A stretch of DNA of 64,000 bases from a virus. The DNA is taken from positions 124,001-188,000 of IMG/VR virus record IMGVR_UViG_3300002143_000235; one strand, written 5' to 3'. The position numbers were made by a program, and so were the translations under genes. The notes beneath the pieces are model-generated. The model searched no databases. It was not told the origin of the DNA and saw nothing but the letters and a program-made list of their open reading frames with translations. Each line of letters begins with the position of its first letter. Position 1 is the first letter of the stretch. Of the stretch, positions 6,838 through 15,424 are shown in pieces.

Positions 6838-7716
6838 ATGGAAAGCATGAGATTAAATCAAGAATCAAATCGTGAGATAACGGCTAAGGTTCGAGCAATC
6901 AAACTGATGGAAGAACAAAATAATCAAAATGACATTTGGATGGATTCTATTGTTACTTCAACAAAACCCAGTGCCGATTCTTTACCAGGTTTCTATGAAC
7001 CGGCTGCAAGTATTCAACTTGGTCCACTGACACACAGTACAAGAATTCCTGGAATAGATGAGGATCAGGCTGTCATTATTCGTAACGCATTGACACATAA
7101 TGAGTGTGCACAATTGATTGAGTTTATGAATCAATCAGACAACTTTGAAGATGTTGGTGTACAAGGAATGATGGATCAGAAAGATGAACGTATTGGTTCA
7201 AAACGCACATCAATATGGGCTCCTGAAGTTGCACACCAAATCTGGCAACGTGTAATGCCTTTTCTAAAACCAAAAATGTGCACAAAGTTCACACCAACAG
7301 ATTGGTGGCAAGACAATGATGTAGACTATAACATGTTTTACAAACCAATCGGTATGTCGCCACTATTGCGATTTATGCAATATGAAAACGGTGGTCAACA
7401 TTATGCACATTATGATGCATCGTACATTTATCCTATTTCACAATACCGTACATTAAAGAGTGTTGTGATTTATCTCACAACAAATTATGGTGCTGCAACA
7501 CGTTTTGTAAAAGACGGACAGAATAGTATTCCAATAAACGAACGTAATCATATGGATTGGGATCGTCCAGTTAAGGATGAGGAGATTATTGGTAAGAGTG
7601 AATGCATCAGAGGAAATATTTTGATCTTTGATCATCGTTTGTGTCATGATGTAGAACAATACCTTGGAACTGAGAAACGCATCATTATTCGTGGTGATAT
7701 TATATACGTTGCGTAA
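6838..7716 (+). CDS. 2-oxoglutarate/Fe(II)-dependent dioxygenase (prolyl hydroxylase-like), 292 aa
   Basis: The C-terminal ~180 residues carry the full facial triad and co-substrate site of the superfamily: His191-Tyr-Asp193 in QHYAHYDASY, distal His270 in FDHRLCHDV, and Arg281 eleven residues later in TEKRIIIRGD for 2-oxoglutarate. The strand pattern between them (VVIYLTTN, AATRFV) fits the double-stranded beta-helix. These enzymes hydroxylate protein side chains or nucleobases using O2. The substrate here is unknown; host proteins or phage DNA are both possible. The gene lies in the early-type run starting at 5854; its stop overlaps the next start (TAATG). Confidence 0.85.
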   Translation: MESMRLNQESNREITAKVRAIKLMEEQNNQNDIWMDSIVTSTKPSADSLPGFYEPAASIQLGPLTHSTRIPGIDEDQAVIIRNALTHNECAQLIEFMNQSDNFEDVGVQGMMDQKDERIGSKRTSIWAPEVAHQIWQRVMPFLKPKMCTKFTPTDWWQDNDVDYNMFYKPIGMSPLLRFMQYENGGQHYAHYDASYIYPISQYRTLKSVVIYLTTNYGAATRFVKDGQNSIPINERNHMDWDRPVKDEEIIGKSECIRGNILIFDHRLCHDVEQYLGTEKRIIIRGDIIYVA

Positions 7717-8051
7717 TGACAAGACCAAGACCAAAAAAGAATAATCGAGAAGTTCGGTACCAATCATTACAAATTAATTGGAAACTTTTGTTCAAAATGT
7801 TGTTTATATTTGTTACATGTGGTATTATTGTAAATCAGTGTGAATCGAATACAACATTAAAACTCGAGAATGAAATTTTACAGTATGAACTTCTTGAAAA
7901 GGACAGTATTATTCATACACTGACACCAAAACCTGTCATTGAAAAAAAGATCGATTCTATTAAAGTAGAATCAATACAAGTAAAACGCATACCTAAACCG
8001 ATAGTAGTTGATACAATTATACCGGTTGAAATTATACACGACACATTATAA
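7716..8051 (+). CDS. single-pass membrane protein, 111 aa
   Basis: A basic N-terminus (TRPRPKKNN) precedes a hydrophobic segment at residues ~24-41 (LLFKMLFIFVTCGIIV), giving an N-in orientation. An extended charged, Pro/Ile-rich domain follows. The layout resembles an inner-membrane spanin or another lysis accessory, but no lysis cassette is adjacent, so this is only a possibility. It overlaps both neighbours by one base. Confidence 0.6.
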   Translation: MTRPRPKKNNREVRYQSLQINWKLLFKMLFIFVTCGIIVNQCESNTTLKLENEILQYELLEKDSIIHTLTPKPVIEKKIDSIKVESIQVKRIPKPIVVDTIIPVEIIHDTL

Positions 8052-8458
8052 TGGATACAATAGAAAAACATAAAGCCGAACTAAAAGAGTTCCAAGATGA
8101 ATTAAAATTAGTTTATCAAAGAAAACGTTATCTAGTTTCTATGATTGAGAATACGGTAAAGATAATTGATGAATTGGAATCTCCTGTTATTATTTCTGCA
8201 CCAACAACAAGTCAAGTATTATGGAATCGTGATATGCGTATCTGTGTTGATTTTATTGAAAAACACGAACGTGTTACTTCAAGACAGATTATAGATCATT
8301 TGAATATGAATTTGAAAAATCTGTCTACGCGTTGGAAAAATGAACTTGACGGAAATCTTTTCATGAATTACATGGGTAAAAGATTATCTGAGAATCAAAG
8401 AATCAAGTCATATAAAGATCCGGATAAGAAAACAATTACTTGGTGGGAAATTAAATAA
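8051..8458 (+). CDS. hypothetical protein with coiled coil and winged-helix-like region, 135 aa
   Basis: Residues 1-45 form a likely coiled coil (EKHKAELKEFQDELKLVYQ). Residues ~60-110 (CVDFIEKHERVTSRQIIDHL, then NLSTRWKNEL) look like a small helix-turn-helix of the kind found in winged-helix proteins. It could be a regulator, but no promoter target is evident. Last gene of the run that starts at 5854. Confidence 0.55.
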   Translation: MDTIEKHKAELKEFQDELKLVYQRKRYLVSMIENTVKIIDELESPVIISAPTTSQVLWNRDMRICVDFIEKHERVTSRQIIDHLNMNLKNLSTRWKNELDGNLFMNYMGKRLSENQRIKSYKDPDKKTITWWEIK

Positions 8459-8472
8459 TTTTTTTTTCTCTT

Positions 8473-8507
8473 TTTGCACCGCCGTATCATTTTTTTATCT
8501 ATATTTG
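8473..8507 (+). promoter_or_regulatory. extended promoter TTTGCAC...TATCTATATTTGTAA
   Basis: TTTG (8473-8476) and the -7 box TATATTTG (8500-8507) are spaced as in Bacteroidota promoters. The intervening sequence is nearly the same as at 15963-15996. Confidence 0.75.
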
Positions 8508-8529
8508 TAATGTAATCAAAAAGCAATAT

Positions 8530-9072
8530 ATGTCAACAGCAACACAAAAAGAAGTTATCCAGGTAAATACTCAAGACTTGATGCGAGTTCTTACTCAAGT
8601 TAAAGGAGCTAAACCAGCAACGATCTTAACAACTACAGAAGTAAAAATGAACAAAACTGGTAATCCATACCACGGTCGTATCACAAAACAAGCTGTAGCA
8701 AACATTTTCTTGAACTACAATTATGAGAAAGCAGTAAATGCACGTCTTGTAAAAGAAGGTAAAGAAGCAAATTTTGTTGCAAGTGCACCAGTTTGGGGTG
8801 AAGCAATTCCAGGAACACCACTTGTTCTTTACAAAGGTTCTTTGTATTTGACTGTTGGATACCTTACAAATAACACACCGAAGTCTGAATACTTCTGTGA
8901 TGGTGAGCCTATTGCAAAAGACACAATCGCAGATTACTTGAAACCAAAAAGTTCAAGTGCTGCTAAGCAAGGTCTTGAAGCAGAAGACGAAGTTGTTGTT
9001 CGTAAATTCAAACTTGAGTCAATCAAAGAAATCCGTATGGGTGGAAAGATTTACCAAATTATCGCAGACTAA
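8530..9072 (+). CDS. conserved phage protein of unknown function, 180 aa
   Basis: Resembles a widespread phage protein with the pattern KGAKPATILTTTEVKMNKTGNP, then a region matching N-Y-E-K-A-V-N-A-R and a basic C-terminus with LESIKEIRMGGKIYQI. The family has no assigned role that I know. It has a strong extended promoter and its own terminator, and codon usage looks optimised, which suggests abundant expression. A DNA-binding role is plausible from its charge but unproven. Confidence 0.7.
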   Translation: MSTATQKEVIQVNTQDLMRVLTQVKGAKPATILTTTEVKMNKTGNPYHGRITKQAVANIFLNYNYEKAVNARLVKEGKEANFVASAPVWGEAIPGTPLVLYKGSLYLTVGYLTNNTPKSEYFCDGEPIAKDTIADYLKPKSSSAAKQGLEAEDEVVVRKFKLESIKEIRMGGKIYQIIAD

Positions 9073-9094
9073 TTACTACTACTGTCAGCGTGAG

Positions 9095-9124
9095 AAAGGG
9101 ATACCCAACCGGTATCCTTTTTTT
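9095..9124 (+). terminator. Rho-independent terminator
   Basis: Stem AAAGGGATACC/GGTATCCTTTT, loop CAACC, T run. Confidence 0.8.
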
Positions 9125-9192
9125 ATTTTTATCGCATTTTGATATATAATTCAAATTTGTAAAAGAATGCGAAGATAAAAAAAGGAGGATCA

Positions 9193-9309
9193 GTGTCTTT
9201 TAAACGTCAATCACACGTCAAGAAAAGACCTAAGGTACATGCAAAAGCTGGTAGTTCTAAGAATAAAAATTCAAAGAATTATAAGAAGATGAATCGCGGA
9301 CAAGGATAA
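9193..9309 (+). CDS. small highly basic protein, 38 aa, GTG start
   Basis: The GTG start is preceded at good distance by AAAGGAGGATCA, one of the few perfect Shine-Dalgarno sequences in the window. The peptide is almost entirely Lys, Arg, Ser, Asn and Gly (SFKRQSHVKKRPK, later NKNSKNYKKMNRG), so it probably binds nucleic acid or ribosomes. It lies alone between two terminators with a TTTG-type sequence upstream. Not recognised. Confidence 0.6.
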   Translation: MSFKRQSHVKKRPKVHAKAGSSKNKNSKNYKKMNRGQG

Positions 9310-9310
9310 T

Positions 9311-9340
9311 AAAAAGGAGCTAATTAGCTCCTTTTCTTTT
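9311..9340 (+). terminator. Rho-independent terminator
   Basis: Perfect stem AAAAGGAGCT/AGCTCCTTTT with an AATT loop, immediately after the 38-aa gene. Confidence 0.85.
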
Positions 9341-9373
9341 TAAACAAAATTACCAAAATAGTGTATACAGTGC

Positions 9374-10471
9374 ATGAAGTTATGGTTTCTCTCTGATGCG
9401 CACATTGGTAAGTACAGCGCAGATTCTGATCGCTGGCTAAATCTCATGCGTAATTATTTCTTTGAATTCTTTATTCCTTTGTTGAAGGAGAATGCAAAAC
9501 CAAATGACAAGTTTTTTTTTCTTGGTGATCTTTTTGATAACCGCACATCGATCGATATGCGAGCTCTTACGCTTGCTGTGGAGATCTTTGAAGAACTTGG
9601 TAAGATAATTGAATGTCATGTTCTTTTAGGTAACCACGATCAACGTATGATGAATGATCCAACAATTAATAGTGTTGTTTCAATTCGGAATATTCCAAAT
9701 GTAACCACCTATTCAACGGATTGTGTAATTGATGTTGATGATCATAAAATTCTTATGCTTCCATGGATTCATGGAAAGAATAGTGAGAAAGAAATCATGA
9801 CCAAACACAAGAATTGTGATATTCTTTTGTGCCATTCAGATTTGAATGGTTGTCGAACACAACTATATCCCACTAGACCACTTAATCGTGATATCCTTGA
9901 TATTGATGATTTTGCTGGTTTTGAGCGTGTATACTCTGGACATATTCATATTGTTCAAACAATCAAGAACTTCACCTTTGTTGGAAGCCCGTATCACCTC
10001 GATAGGAATGACGTGGGGAACCGAAAAGGTGTTTGGGTATATGATACTAAGAAGCGTAAAGATGTGTTCATAGAGAACGATTATTCACCTGAATTTATTA
10101 AACACAAGATTCTTCAATCTAATGATATTGTTACTCTTCAGCAATTATTACAAACAAATAATTTTATTGATGTTGAGATCAGTAAGAATTTATTTTTGAA
10201 TGAACCAAATTTACGTTTAGAATTTGATAAACTTAGTAATAAGTTCAGGATTGAGAACATTGATTATATCGATGATATTGAGGTTGAGAAAAACGTTCAG
10301 AAGGAACAATCTTATGTTAAAGGATTGACAATCAAAGAAGCAAGTGAGGCTTGGTGTGATCGTATCAAAATCAATGTTGATACAGAATTATTTACTGAGA
10401 TTGAGTTCAGACACTTGATGAAAGGAACAATTGAAAATTGTTTCAATCTTCTTACTGCGCAAAAGAAATAA
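9374..10471 (+). CDS. gp47/SbcD/Mre11-like recombination nuclease, 365 aa
   Basis: Calcineurin-type phosphoesterase with all signature motifs: SDAHIG (residues 7-12), GDLFDNR, LLGNHDQ, LLCHSDLNG and YSGHIHIVQ, which provide the dinuclear metal site. A C-terminal extension of ~130 residues matches the capping and ATPase-binding region of SbcD/gp47. With an SbcC/gp46 partner it processes DNA ends for recombination-dependent replication. No gp46-like ATPase gene is in this window, so the partner must be encoded elsewhere. Length is close to T4 gp47 (339 aa). Confidence 0.9.
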   Translation: MKLWFLSDAHIGKYSADSDRWLNLMRNYFFEFFIPLLKENAKPNDKFFFLGDLFDNRTSIDMRALTLAVEIFEELGKIIECHVLLGNHDQRMMNDPTINSVVSIRNIPNVTTYSTDCVIDVDDHKILMLPWIHGKNSEKEIMTKHKNCDILLCHSDLNGCRTQLYPTRPLNRDILDIDDFAGFERVYSGHIHIVQTIKNFTFVGSPYHLDRNDVGNRKGVWVYDTKKRKDVFIENDYSPEFIKHKILQSNDIVTLQQLLQTNNFIDVEISKNLFLNEPNLRLEFDKLSNKFRIENIDYIDDIEVEKNVQKEQSYVKGLTIKEASEAWCDRIKINVDTELFTEIEFRHLMKGTIENCFNLLTAQKK

Positions 10472-10658
10472 CGGTGCTTTATATATGGAATTTATAAAGG
10501 TATTCTATTTTTCAATATGTAAAATCTATATAATTAAAACACAAAAACATCTTAACTGTGCTCGTGGAATATATAACGTTTCAAGCAGAAAAAAATGTAG
10601 TTTAATTGATGTTGTTTTTGTGTCATAATATAATTATTTTAAAAAAAACTTTTACACT

Positions 10659-10841
10659 ATGCAATCAGAATTGATTAAGAATGAATATCTGTCAGAACAG
10701 GATGTCATCACACTACGTGAATCTTTTGTTCGTAATTATTGCGAACAAAAAAATTGGGACAAGAATAACCTAGATTTTGAACAGGTACTTGAAATCCGCT
10801 CACATAATGAATGGAAAGCACCTGGAATGCTTAAGGGATAA
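10659..10841 (+). CDS. hypothetical protein, 60 aa
   Basis: Small charged helical protein (NEYLSEQDVITLRESFVRNYCEQK) of unknown function. It is preceded by a 187-nt AT-rich stretch in which I see no further gene and is followed by a clear terminator, which supports it being a real small transcription unit. Confidence 0.5.
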   Translation: MQSELIKNEYLSEQDVITLRESFVRNYCEQKNWDKNNLDFEQVLEIRSHNEWKAPGMLKG

Positions 10842-10873
10842 ATTCCATTCAAACATATTTATTTAATAGTACT

Positions 10874-10898
10874 AAGCCCGTGTAATACGGGCTTTTTA
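10874..10898 (+). terminator. Rho-independent terminator
   Basis: Stem AAGCCCGT/ACGGGCTT, loop GTAAT, T run. Confidence 0.8.
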
Positions 10899-10935
10899 TT
10901 TTTAAGTAGTTTGCATTACGTATCTATTTATTTAC

Positions 10936-10943
10936 TATATTTG
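10936..10943 (+). promoter_or_regulatory. -7 box TATATTTG
   Basis: TATATTTG 25 nt before the 424-aa membrane protein gene. Confidence 0.65.
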
Positions 10944-10968
10944 TCACAACAACATTAAAGAAATAATT

Positions 10969-12243
10969 ATGGCTGAATACTTTGCATTGTGCATTCCAAT
11001 TTTTCTTGGTCTTATTGCATTTTTTCTATTTAACACAAGAGTTACTATTGGTGAAGTGATTCTTCCGACTGTTGCTTGTATGCTACTGATTTTTACAATG
11101 AAAGGTTGTAGTACATCTTACAATACATCGGATACTGAATACCATACAAACAAAGCTTACAAAGTTGTGTATGAAGAAGATTGGAATGAATACATTGAAA
11201 AAACGTGTACTAAAACAGTTTGTACAGGCTCTGGAAAGGATGAAAAGTGTCATACTGAAACATACGACTGTTCATATGTAGATTATCATCCAGCAACATA
11301 TACACTTATAGATGATGCTGAAAATTCATACAGTATCAGTCCTTTAGAATTTGAAAAAATTTGTAAAAAATGGCATGATAAGCATTGGGTAAATATGTAT
11401 CGTGATTATCATAATAATGATGGTGACAAATATTATGGTGAATGGAACGGTGATATAAAAACACTTATTACAACACACAGTACACATAGTTACGAAAATC
11501 GTGTACAAGCTGCTCGATCTATTTATAACTATGAAGAACTTACAGAAAAGGATGTAAAAGATAATCGTCTTATTGAATATCCTGATCCTAATGGTTATGA
11601 AATGCCAGCGATTCTTTCAAATGATGTGAAATTTCCAAAGTGGAAGCAAGATGAATTAAATCGAATCAATGGTATTTTAGGTGCAAAAAAACAAGTGCAA
11701 GTATTTCTACTTGTATGGAAAAATATGCCGAGTGATGTTGCCGAGATGCAAAAAGCTTACTGGAAAGGTGGAAATAAAAATGAACTTGTTATCTGTGTGG
11801 GTGTTGATAAAAATGAAAACATTGTATGGAATAATGTATTTACATGGTCTGAAAAAGATATTGTAAAAATCAAAATTCGTGATTATTTATTGGATGAACG
11901 TGGAAAGAAATTAAATATTAAAGGTTTAAGTAAATTTACAGAAACAGTTATTGTTAAGGATTGGAAACGTAAACAATTTAAAGATTTTGCATATTTGCAT
12001 ATTGAACTTACACGTGGACAAGTTATTTGGATTTATATCATGACAACAATTGTATCTATTGGACTTACAATTTTTATAGTTGTTAATGGATATAACCCAG
12101 TTTATACTGTATCAAAGTTCAGTACTGATAAGATCAAACAATTCTTCAAAAATCTTGTATATAAGTTGCGTGTATTTTTTATAAACATTTGGACAAAAGT
12201 TGTTAAACTATATTCCAAAATACTAGCACACTTTAAAAAATAA
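10969..12243 (+). CDS. multi-pass membrane protein, 424 aa
   Basis: Two hydrophobic segments at the N-terminus (residues ~4-20 and ~28-44), the second ending in MKGCSTS, and one near the C-terminus (~345-365, VIWIYIMTTIVSIGLTIFIV) followed by a basic amphipathic tail. The large central domain contains a cysteine cluster (KTCTKTVCTGSGKDEKC, then YDCSYVDYHPA) and a part resembling TPM-type domains (VFLLVWKNMPSDVAEMQ, ELVICVGVDKNENIVW). Similar proteins of unknown function occur in other large phages, as far as I recall. A role in altering the host envelope is possible. Confidence 0.65.
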   Translation: MAEYFALCIPIFLGLIAFFLFNTRVTIGEVILPTVACMLLIFTMKGCSTSYNTSDTEYHTNKAYKVVYEEDWNEYIEKTCTKTVCTGSGKDEKCHTETYDCSYVDYHPATYTLIDDAENSYSISPLEFEKICKKWHDKHWVNMYRDYHNNDGDKYYGEWNGDIKTLITTHSTHSYENRVQAARSIYNYEELTEKDVKDNRLIEYPDPNGYEMPAILSNDVKFPKWKQDELNRINGILGAKKQVQVFLLVWKNMPSDVAEMQKAYWKGGNKNELVICVGVDKNENIVWNNVFTWSEKDIVKIKIRDYLLDERGKKLNIKGLSKFTETVIVKDWKRKQFKDFAYLHIELTRGQVIWIYIMTTIVSIGLTIFIVVNGYNPVYTVSKFSTDKIKQFFKNLVYKLRVFFINIWTKVVKLYSKILAHFKK

Positions 12244-12253
12244 TTATTACTGC

Positions 12254-12712
12254 ATGTTATTAGACGGATTAGAAAAAGCATACAATAGTGCCATAATTAA
12301 AGGATGGGATAAAATTTATATTGCGGTTGATATTCACGATACAATTGTTCATGGAAACTATGTCGCTGATGTATTACCAACAGAGTTTCTGTTTAGAGCA
12401 AAAGAAACGTTAAAGTATCTATCAAAACGTACTGATGTATGTCTTATCTTGTACACATGTTCACACCCACATGAAATTGTTAAATACCAAGAGTTTTTTT
12501 CAAAACATGATATAAATTTTCAGTATGCAAACTGTAATCCAGAAGTTCCAAATAATGCACTAGGTTGCTATACAGATAAACTATATTTTAATCTATTGCT
12601 TGATGACAAAGCCGGATTTATTGAAGACGATTGGTTGATAATATTCAATTTTTTTAAATCAAAACAACTTCTTGTTAAATCTATAGACAAACGAGAAAAT
12701 AAAACTAATTAA
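12254..12712 (+). CDS. HAD-superfamily hydrolase-like protein, 152 aa
   Basis: HAD motif I is IAVDIHDTIV (residues ~23-32, DxxDT) and motif II is LILYTCSH; the C-terminal LLLDDKAGF supplies the acidic motif IV pair. The cap region is minimal. Substrate cannot be deduced; short phage HADs often act on nucleotides or phosphorylated RNA ends. It follows the membrane protein by 10 nt and precedes the next gene by 2 nt, so all three form one operon. Several other HAD proteins are encoded in the window. Confidence 0.7.
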   Translation: MLLDGLEKAYNSAIIKGWDKIYIAVDIHDTIVHGNYVADVLPTEFLFRAKETLKYLSKRTDVCLILYTCSHPHEIVKYQEFFSKHDINFQYANCNPEVPNNALGCYTDKLYFNLLLDDKAGFIEDDWLIIFNFFKSKQLLVKSIDKRENKTN

Positions 12713-12714
12713 TA

Positions 12715-13329
12715 ATGAAAATAGCATTTCACAATTTCTTAAATAGACAGTTTGAAAAAACAGCATCAGGTACAAGATTACACAACAAAGACAGAGCGGA
12801 GTATATGACACTTTTTAATAAAGCTGCACAGTTCCCTGGTAATGTATTTACATCAGACAATGATTTCTGCAAGTACGTTATTATTGAAAATCCTTTTGAA
12901 GATATAAAATCTCCAGTCATGCCGCTGACTCTTGATCTATATCCATTTATTCGAACATCTTATTCTGCACGAGTTGAAGGAGAATTACCAGTACTTACAC
13001 GATTTGTACAACTTCCTCCAGGTTTTGATCTTCCAAAGGCTAATTATCTAGTAGGTATTATTTATACTACTGAACATTTAGAAAAAGAACATGAAGCGAA
13101 TTTATATTATGAAGGTGAAAAATTTCGAGATTTTATGGATACGAGTGCTGACTACGGTTTAATTTGTGTATTAGGTACAGTAAATGCTGAAGCCGATCCT
13201 TATGTACCAGTTACAATTATGCGAAATGCGCTTGGAATGTCAGAAGGTGGAAATGGTGTAAAACTAGACCGTGAAATGTACATGAAAAGTGTTGAATTCT
13301 GGTCAAAAAATATTATGGTCGGAAATTAA
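12715..13329 (+). CDS. DUF3228-like protein, 204 aa
   Basis: The C-terminus IMRNALGMSEGGNGVKLDRE followed by a region with YMKSVEFW matches the conserved end I remember for the DUF3228 family (MRNALG, GG-G-V-LDRE, SVxFW). The preceding GELPVLTRFVQLP and YLVGIIYT also fit. The family occurs in plants, protists and bacteria without an assigned function. Last gene of the operon from 10969; a strong terminator follows. Confidence 0.6.
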   Translation: MKIAFHNFLNRQFEKTASGTRLHNKDRAEYMTLFNKAAQFPGNVFTSDNDFCKYVIIENPFEDIKSPVMPLTLDLYPFIRTSYSARVEGELPVLTRFVQLPPGFDLPKANYLVGIIYTTEHLEKEHEANLYYEGEKFRDFMDTSADYGLICVLGTVNAEADPYVPVTIMRNALGMSEGGNGVKLDREMYMKSVEFWSKNIMVGN

Positions 13330-13346
13330 ATAAATAAGTTTTTTAG

Positions 13347-13379
13347 AAAAAAGGATCAACATTGTTGATCCTTTTTTTT
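13347..13379 (+). terminator. Rho-independent terminator
   Basis: Perfect stem AAGGATCAAC/GTTGATCCTT with an ATT loop, flanked by A and T runs. Confidence 0.9.
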
Positions 13380-13504
13380 CATTATATGTAAATAAAAAAA
13401 ACAGTACTATATCTAAAGATAAGTTTATTAATAAAAACATTGAAAGTGCTTATTTTATTAACACTGTGATGATATATAATGTAAATTAATAAGGAAAAAT
13501 ACTC

Positions 13505-14131
13505 ATGACATTTGGATTAGTAGAAATAATGACTGGTATAGGTGGATTTCTTACTATTTACATTATTAATAATGCACGTCTTAAAGAAGGTATTACTGAT
13601 TGGGTTTTAGGTGTATTTGGACGAAATACATACGATATAACTGATCATAATGTTCGTGAACAGCTTAAAGCACTCAAATTTGATTCAATACTTAATGAAT
13701 TTGATAATAAGATTAAGACTGATCTTTATCATTATTATGTTGAAACAGTTTTAAATACTATGCATGATCTTGTAAGTGATATATTAGATAATCAAAAGAA
13801 AATGAATTTTTCGGCACTTAAGGCACATGTTAAAAATAATATGTACGATAGATTATCTAGTATAGATATAGAAATTGATAAACATGTTTCTATGCCTGAT
13901 CAATTACAAGAAAAATTTGACAAGTTTAGAAACTATTTGACAAAACAACATACGTATTCGATTGATAATGCTCTACATGCATCAAATAAAAAGTTACTTC
14001 TTGTTCAAGTTTTAGATGCTATTGAAAATAATAGTCGTTGGTTTCTTTTTTACACTACTGAGATGATGGAAAATTTTAACGGTCACTTTGATGCTTTATC
14101 ACGTAGTGATGTTTTCATTAAACAAAATTAA
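13505..14131 (+). CDS. membrane-anchored hypothetical protein, 208 aa
   Basis: Hydrophobic N-terminal anchor (LVEIMTGIGGFLTIYIINNA, residues ~5-24), then a mainly helical soluble domain with heptad-like spacing (HNVREQLKALKFDSILNEFD). Not recognised. It starts a new unit after the terminator at 13379; AAGGAAAAA lies 8 nt before the ATG. Confidence 0.6.
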   Translation: MTFGLVEIMTGIGGFLTIYIINNARLKEGITDWVLGVFGRNTYDITDHNVREQLKALKFDSILNEFDNKIKTDLYHYYVETVLNTMHDLVSDILDNQKKMNFSALKAHVKNNMYDRLSSIDIEIDKHVSMPDQLQEKFDKFRNYLTKQHTYSIDNALHASNKKLLLVQVLDAIENNSRWFLFYTTEMMENFNGHFDALSRSDVFIKQN

Positions 14132-14151
14132 TTCTTTGCGTTATAATACGC

Positions 14152-14655
14152 ATGATACCTACGTACAAAGAAATTAGATTATTAGCAAATAATATTCAGC
14201 AACAAGCACATACACTTGCTACATTACGCGGTGTAAAATTCGCGCGTGCTTTGAGTATAAATATTGCAGTTATAGGACGTATTATTGATTTTCTTGATAA
14301 TCTTAAAAGACCACTACCAGAATATATTGAATACAATAATCAAAGAATAGCAATATGTAAACTATTTTGTAAACGCTCCAATGATGGTGTGTTACAACAT
14401 CTTGTTGTTGAAGGTAAAAATTTATTTGATGTGGATATTGATGATCCAGTATTTATAAAAGAAATGAATGATTTATACTCTAAATACGGTGAAGATATTC
14501 ATCGTCAAAAAAATCAAGATAGTATTTATAATATGGTAGTTAATAATGAAATAGGTCAAGAATGGATTGATCAATTTGTTAAGATAAAAGAGGAATGGAT
14601 TGATGAAAATATTACAGTTCAACAGATGGAACTGATAATGTATTTTATAGAATGA
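14152..14655 (+). CDS. hypothetical protein, 167 aa
   Basis: Helical, soluble-looking protein; the N-terminus (EIRLLANNIQQQAHTLATL) is coiled-coil-like and the C-terminus is acidic. No motif recognised. It follows the membrane-anchored protein by 20 nt and ends in a bidirectional terminator, so the two form a small operon. Confidence 0.6.
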   Translation: MIPTYKEIRLLANNIQQQAHTLATLRGVKFARALSINIAVIGRIIDFLDNLKRPLPEYIEYNNQRIAICKLFCKRSNDGVLQHLVVEGKNLFDVDIDDPVFIKEMNDLYSKYGEDIHRQKNQDSIYNMVVNNEIGQEWIDQFVKIKEEWIDENITVQQMELIMYFIE

Positions 14656-14683
14656 AAAAGGGTATCAAATTGATACCCTTTTC
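14655..14683. terminator. bidirectional terminator between convergent genes
   Basis: Long stem AAAAGGGTATCA/TGATACCCTTTT with A and T runs on either side; serves the plus gene ending at 14655 and the minus gene ending at 14684. Confidence 0.85.
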
Positions 14684-14995
14684 TTATTTTCTGTTTTTGA
14701 ATTGTTCAAATGTTGGAAATTCAAGTGATTCATTCTCTGTTTCATCTTCAAGTGTTGAATCATCTTCACCTTCTGTATCTGTTTCTAATTCATCTTCAGT
14801 CCCAGTTGCATCAGCATTAACATCTTCAGCTGTTTCCATTCCTGGATCTTCAACTTCAGGTTCTGGTGTTCCTTCTAGTGTTTGAGTGTATGTATTGTTA
14901 GCAAGCTCCTTACCAGAAGCGTCCAAAACTTTAACTGACATCTCTGCTTCATTTGTATTGATTTCAATATCAAAACCATTAATTTGAATCTTCAT
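14684..14995 (-). CDS. acidic hypothetical protein, 103 aa
   Basis: Start taken at 14995 (MKIQINGFDIEINTNEAEMS). The first ~45 residues form a small beta domain; the rest is an Asp/Glu/Thr-rich tail (EDELETDTEGEDDSTLEDE) ending in a conserved-looking FPTFEQF. The acidic tail suggests disorder and perhaps a DNA-mimic, scaffold-like or virion role. A late-type AT motif lies upstream on this strand. Confidence 0.65.
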   Translation of the reverse strand: MKIQINGFDIEINTNEAEMSVKVLDASGKELANNTYTQTLEGTPEPEVEDPGMETAEDVNADATGTEDELETDTEGEDDSTLEDETENESLEFPTFEQFKNRK

Positions 14996-15010
14996 AATAA
15001 GACGTTTATT

Positions 15011-15019
15011 TTTATATAT
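15011..15019 (-). promoter_or_regulatory. candidate late-type promoter motif (ATATATAAA on the minus strand)
   Basis: Minus-strand GATATATAAA 16 nt before the acidic 103-aa gene; same motif as upstream of virion genes. Confidence 0.4.
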
Positions 15020-15031
15020 CAAAATTTTTAG

Positions 15032-15039
15032 TATATTTG
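15032..15039 (+). promoter_or_regulatory. -7 box TATATTTG, only 4 nt from the ATG
   Basis: TATATTTG followed by TAAC and the ATG at 15044, so the transcript is expected to start at or next to the start codon (leaderless). Confidence 0.65.
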
Positions 15040-15043
15040 TAAC

Positions 15044-15424
15044 ATGAATAACAAATATTGGTGGACGCCTGAAGAAAAGGGGCTTACACCAGAACAGATT
15101 GATATAAAAGTTGAAGAACTCTGGCAAAAAAGTCTTGCTGAAGTTACACATTGTTGTCCAGATTGTATTGTTAGTCCCGGTGAAGCTCATGAATTTCTGT
15201 GTGACGTTGCAAGATGTATGTCATGTAAAGGACAAGCATTAAGTTGTGGTTGTGAAGATATTGGTGAAGATATTTGGACTGGTTTATGGCCAGGAATTAA
15301 AGAGTGTTACGAATTAAAACTTATTTGTTGGTCTGATCCAAATCGTATTGGTGGAACAGATTGGACTTTTGATTTGAATACACTTGCTGAAATAAATGCT
15401 AGAAAGAAATGGACAAAAGATTAG
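15044..15424 (+). CDS. cysteine-rich, probably zinc-binding protein, 126 aa
   Basis: Contains CCPDC, then C-x8-C (EFLCDVARCMSCKG) and CGCED, giving enough Cys for a zinc knuckle. The N-terminus is helical (YWWTPEEKGLTPEQIDIKV) and the C-terminus carries several Trp. Not recognised further. Its last codons overlap the KptA start by 16 nt, so the two are co-translated and may work together on RNA; that link is inference. Confidence 0.65.
   Translation: MNNKYWWTPEEKGLTPEQIDIKVEELWQKSLAEVTHCCPDCIVSPGEAHEFLCDVARCMSCKGQALSCGCEDIGEDIWTGLWPGIKECYELKLICWSDPNRIGGTDWTFDLNTLAEINARKKWTKD

Noticed and set aside
7453-7767. 104-codon minus-strand ORF opposite the 2OG oxygenase
   Set aside because: Overlaps the conserved catalytic region of the oxygenase on the other strand; an AT-rich shadow frame.
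10431-10628. 65-codon ORF after the gp47-like gene
   Set aside because: It starts inside the gp47-like gene in another frame, has no ribosome-binding or promoter context and an implausible composition.
14652-14885. Ser-rich plus-strand ORF of 77 codons
   Set aside because: It is the antisense of the acidic Asp/Glu-rich gene on the minus strand and starts within the terminator.
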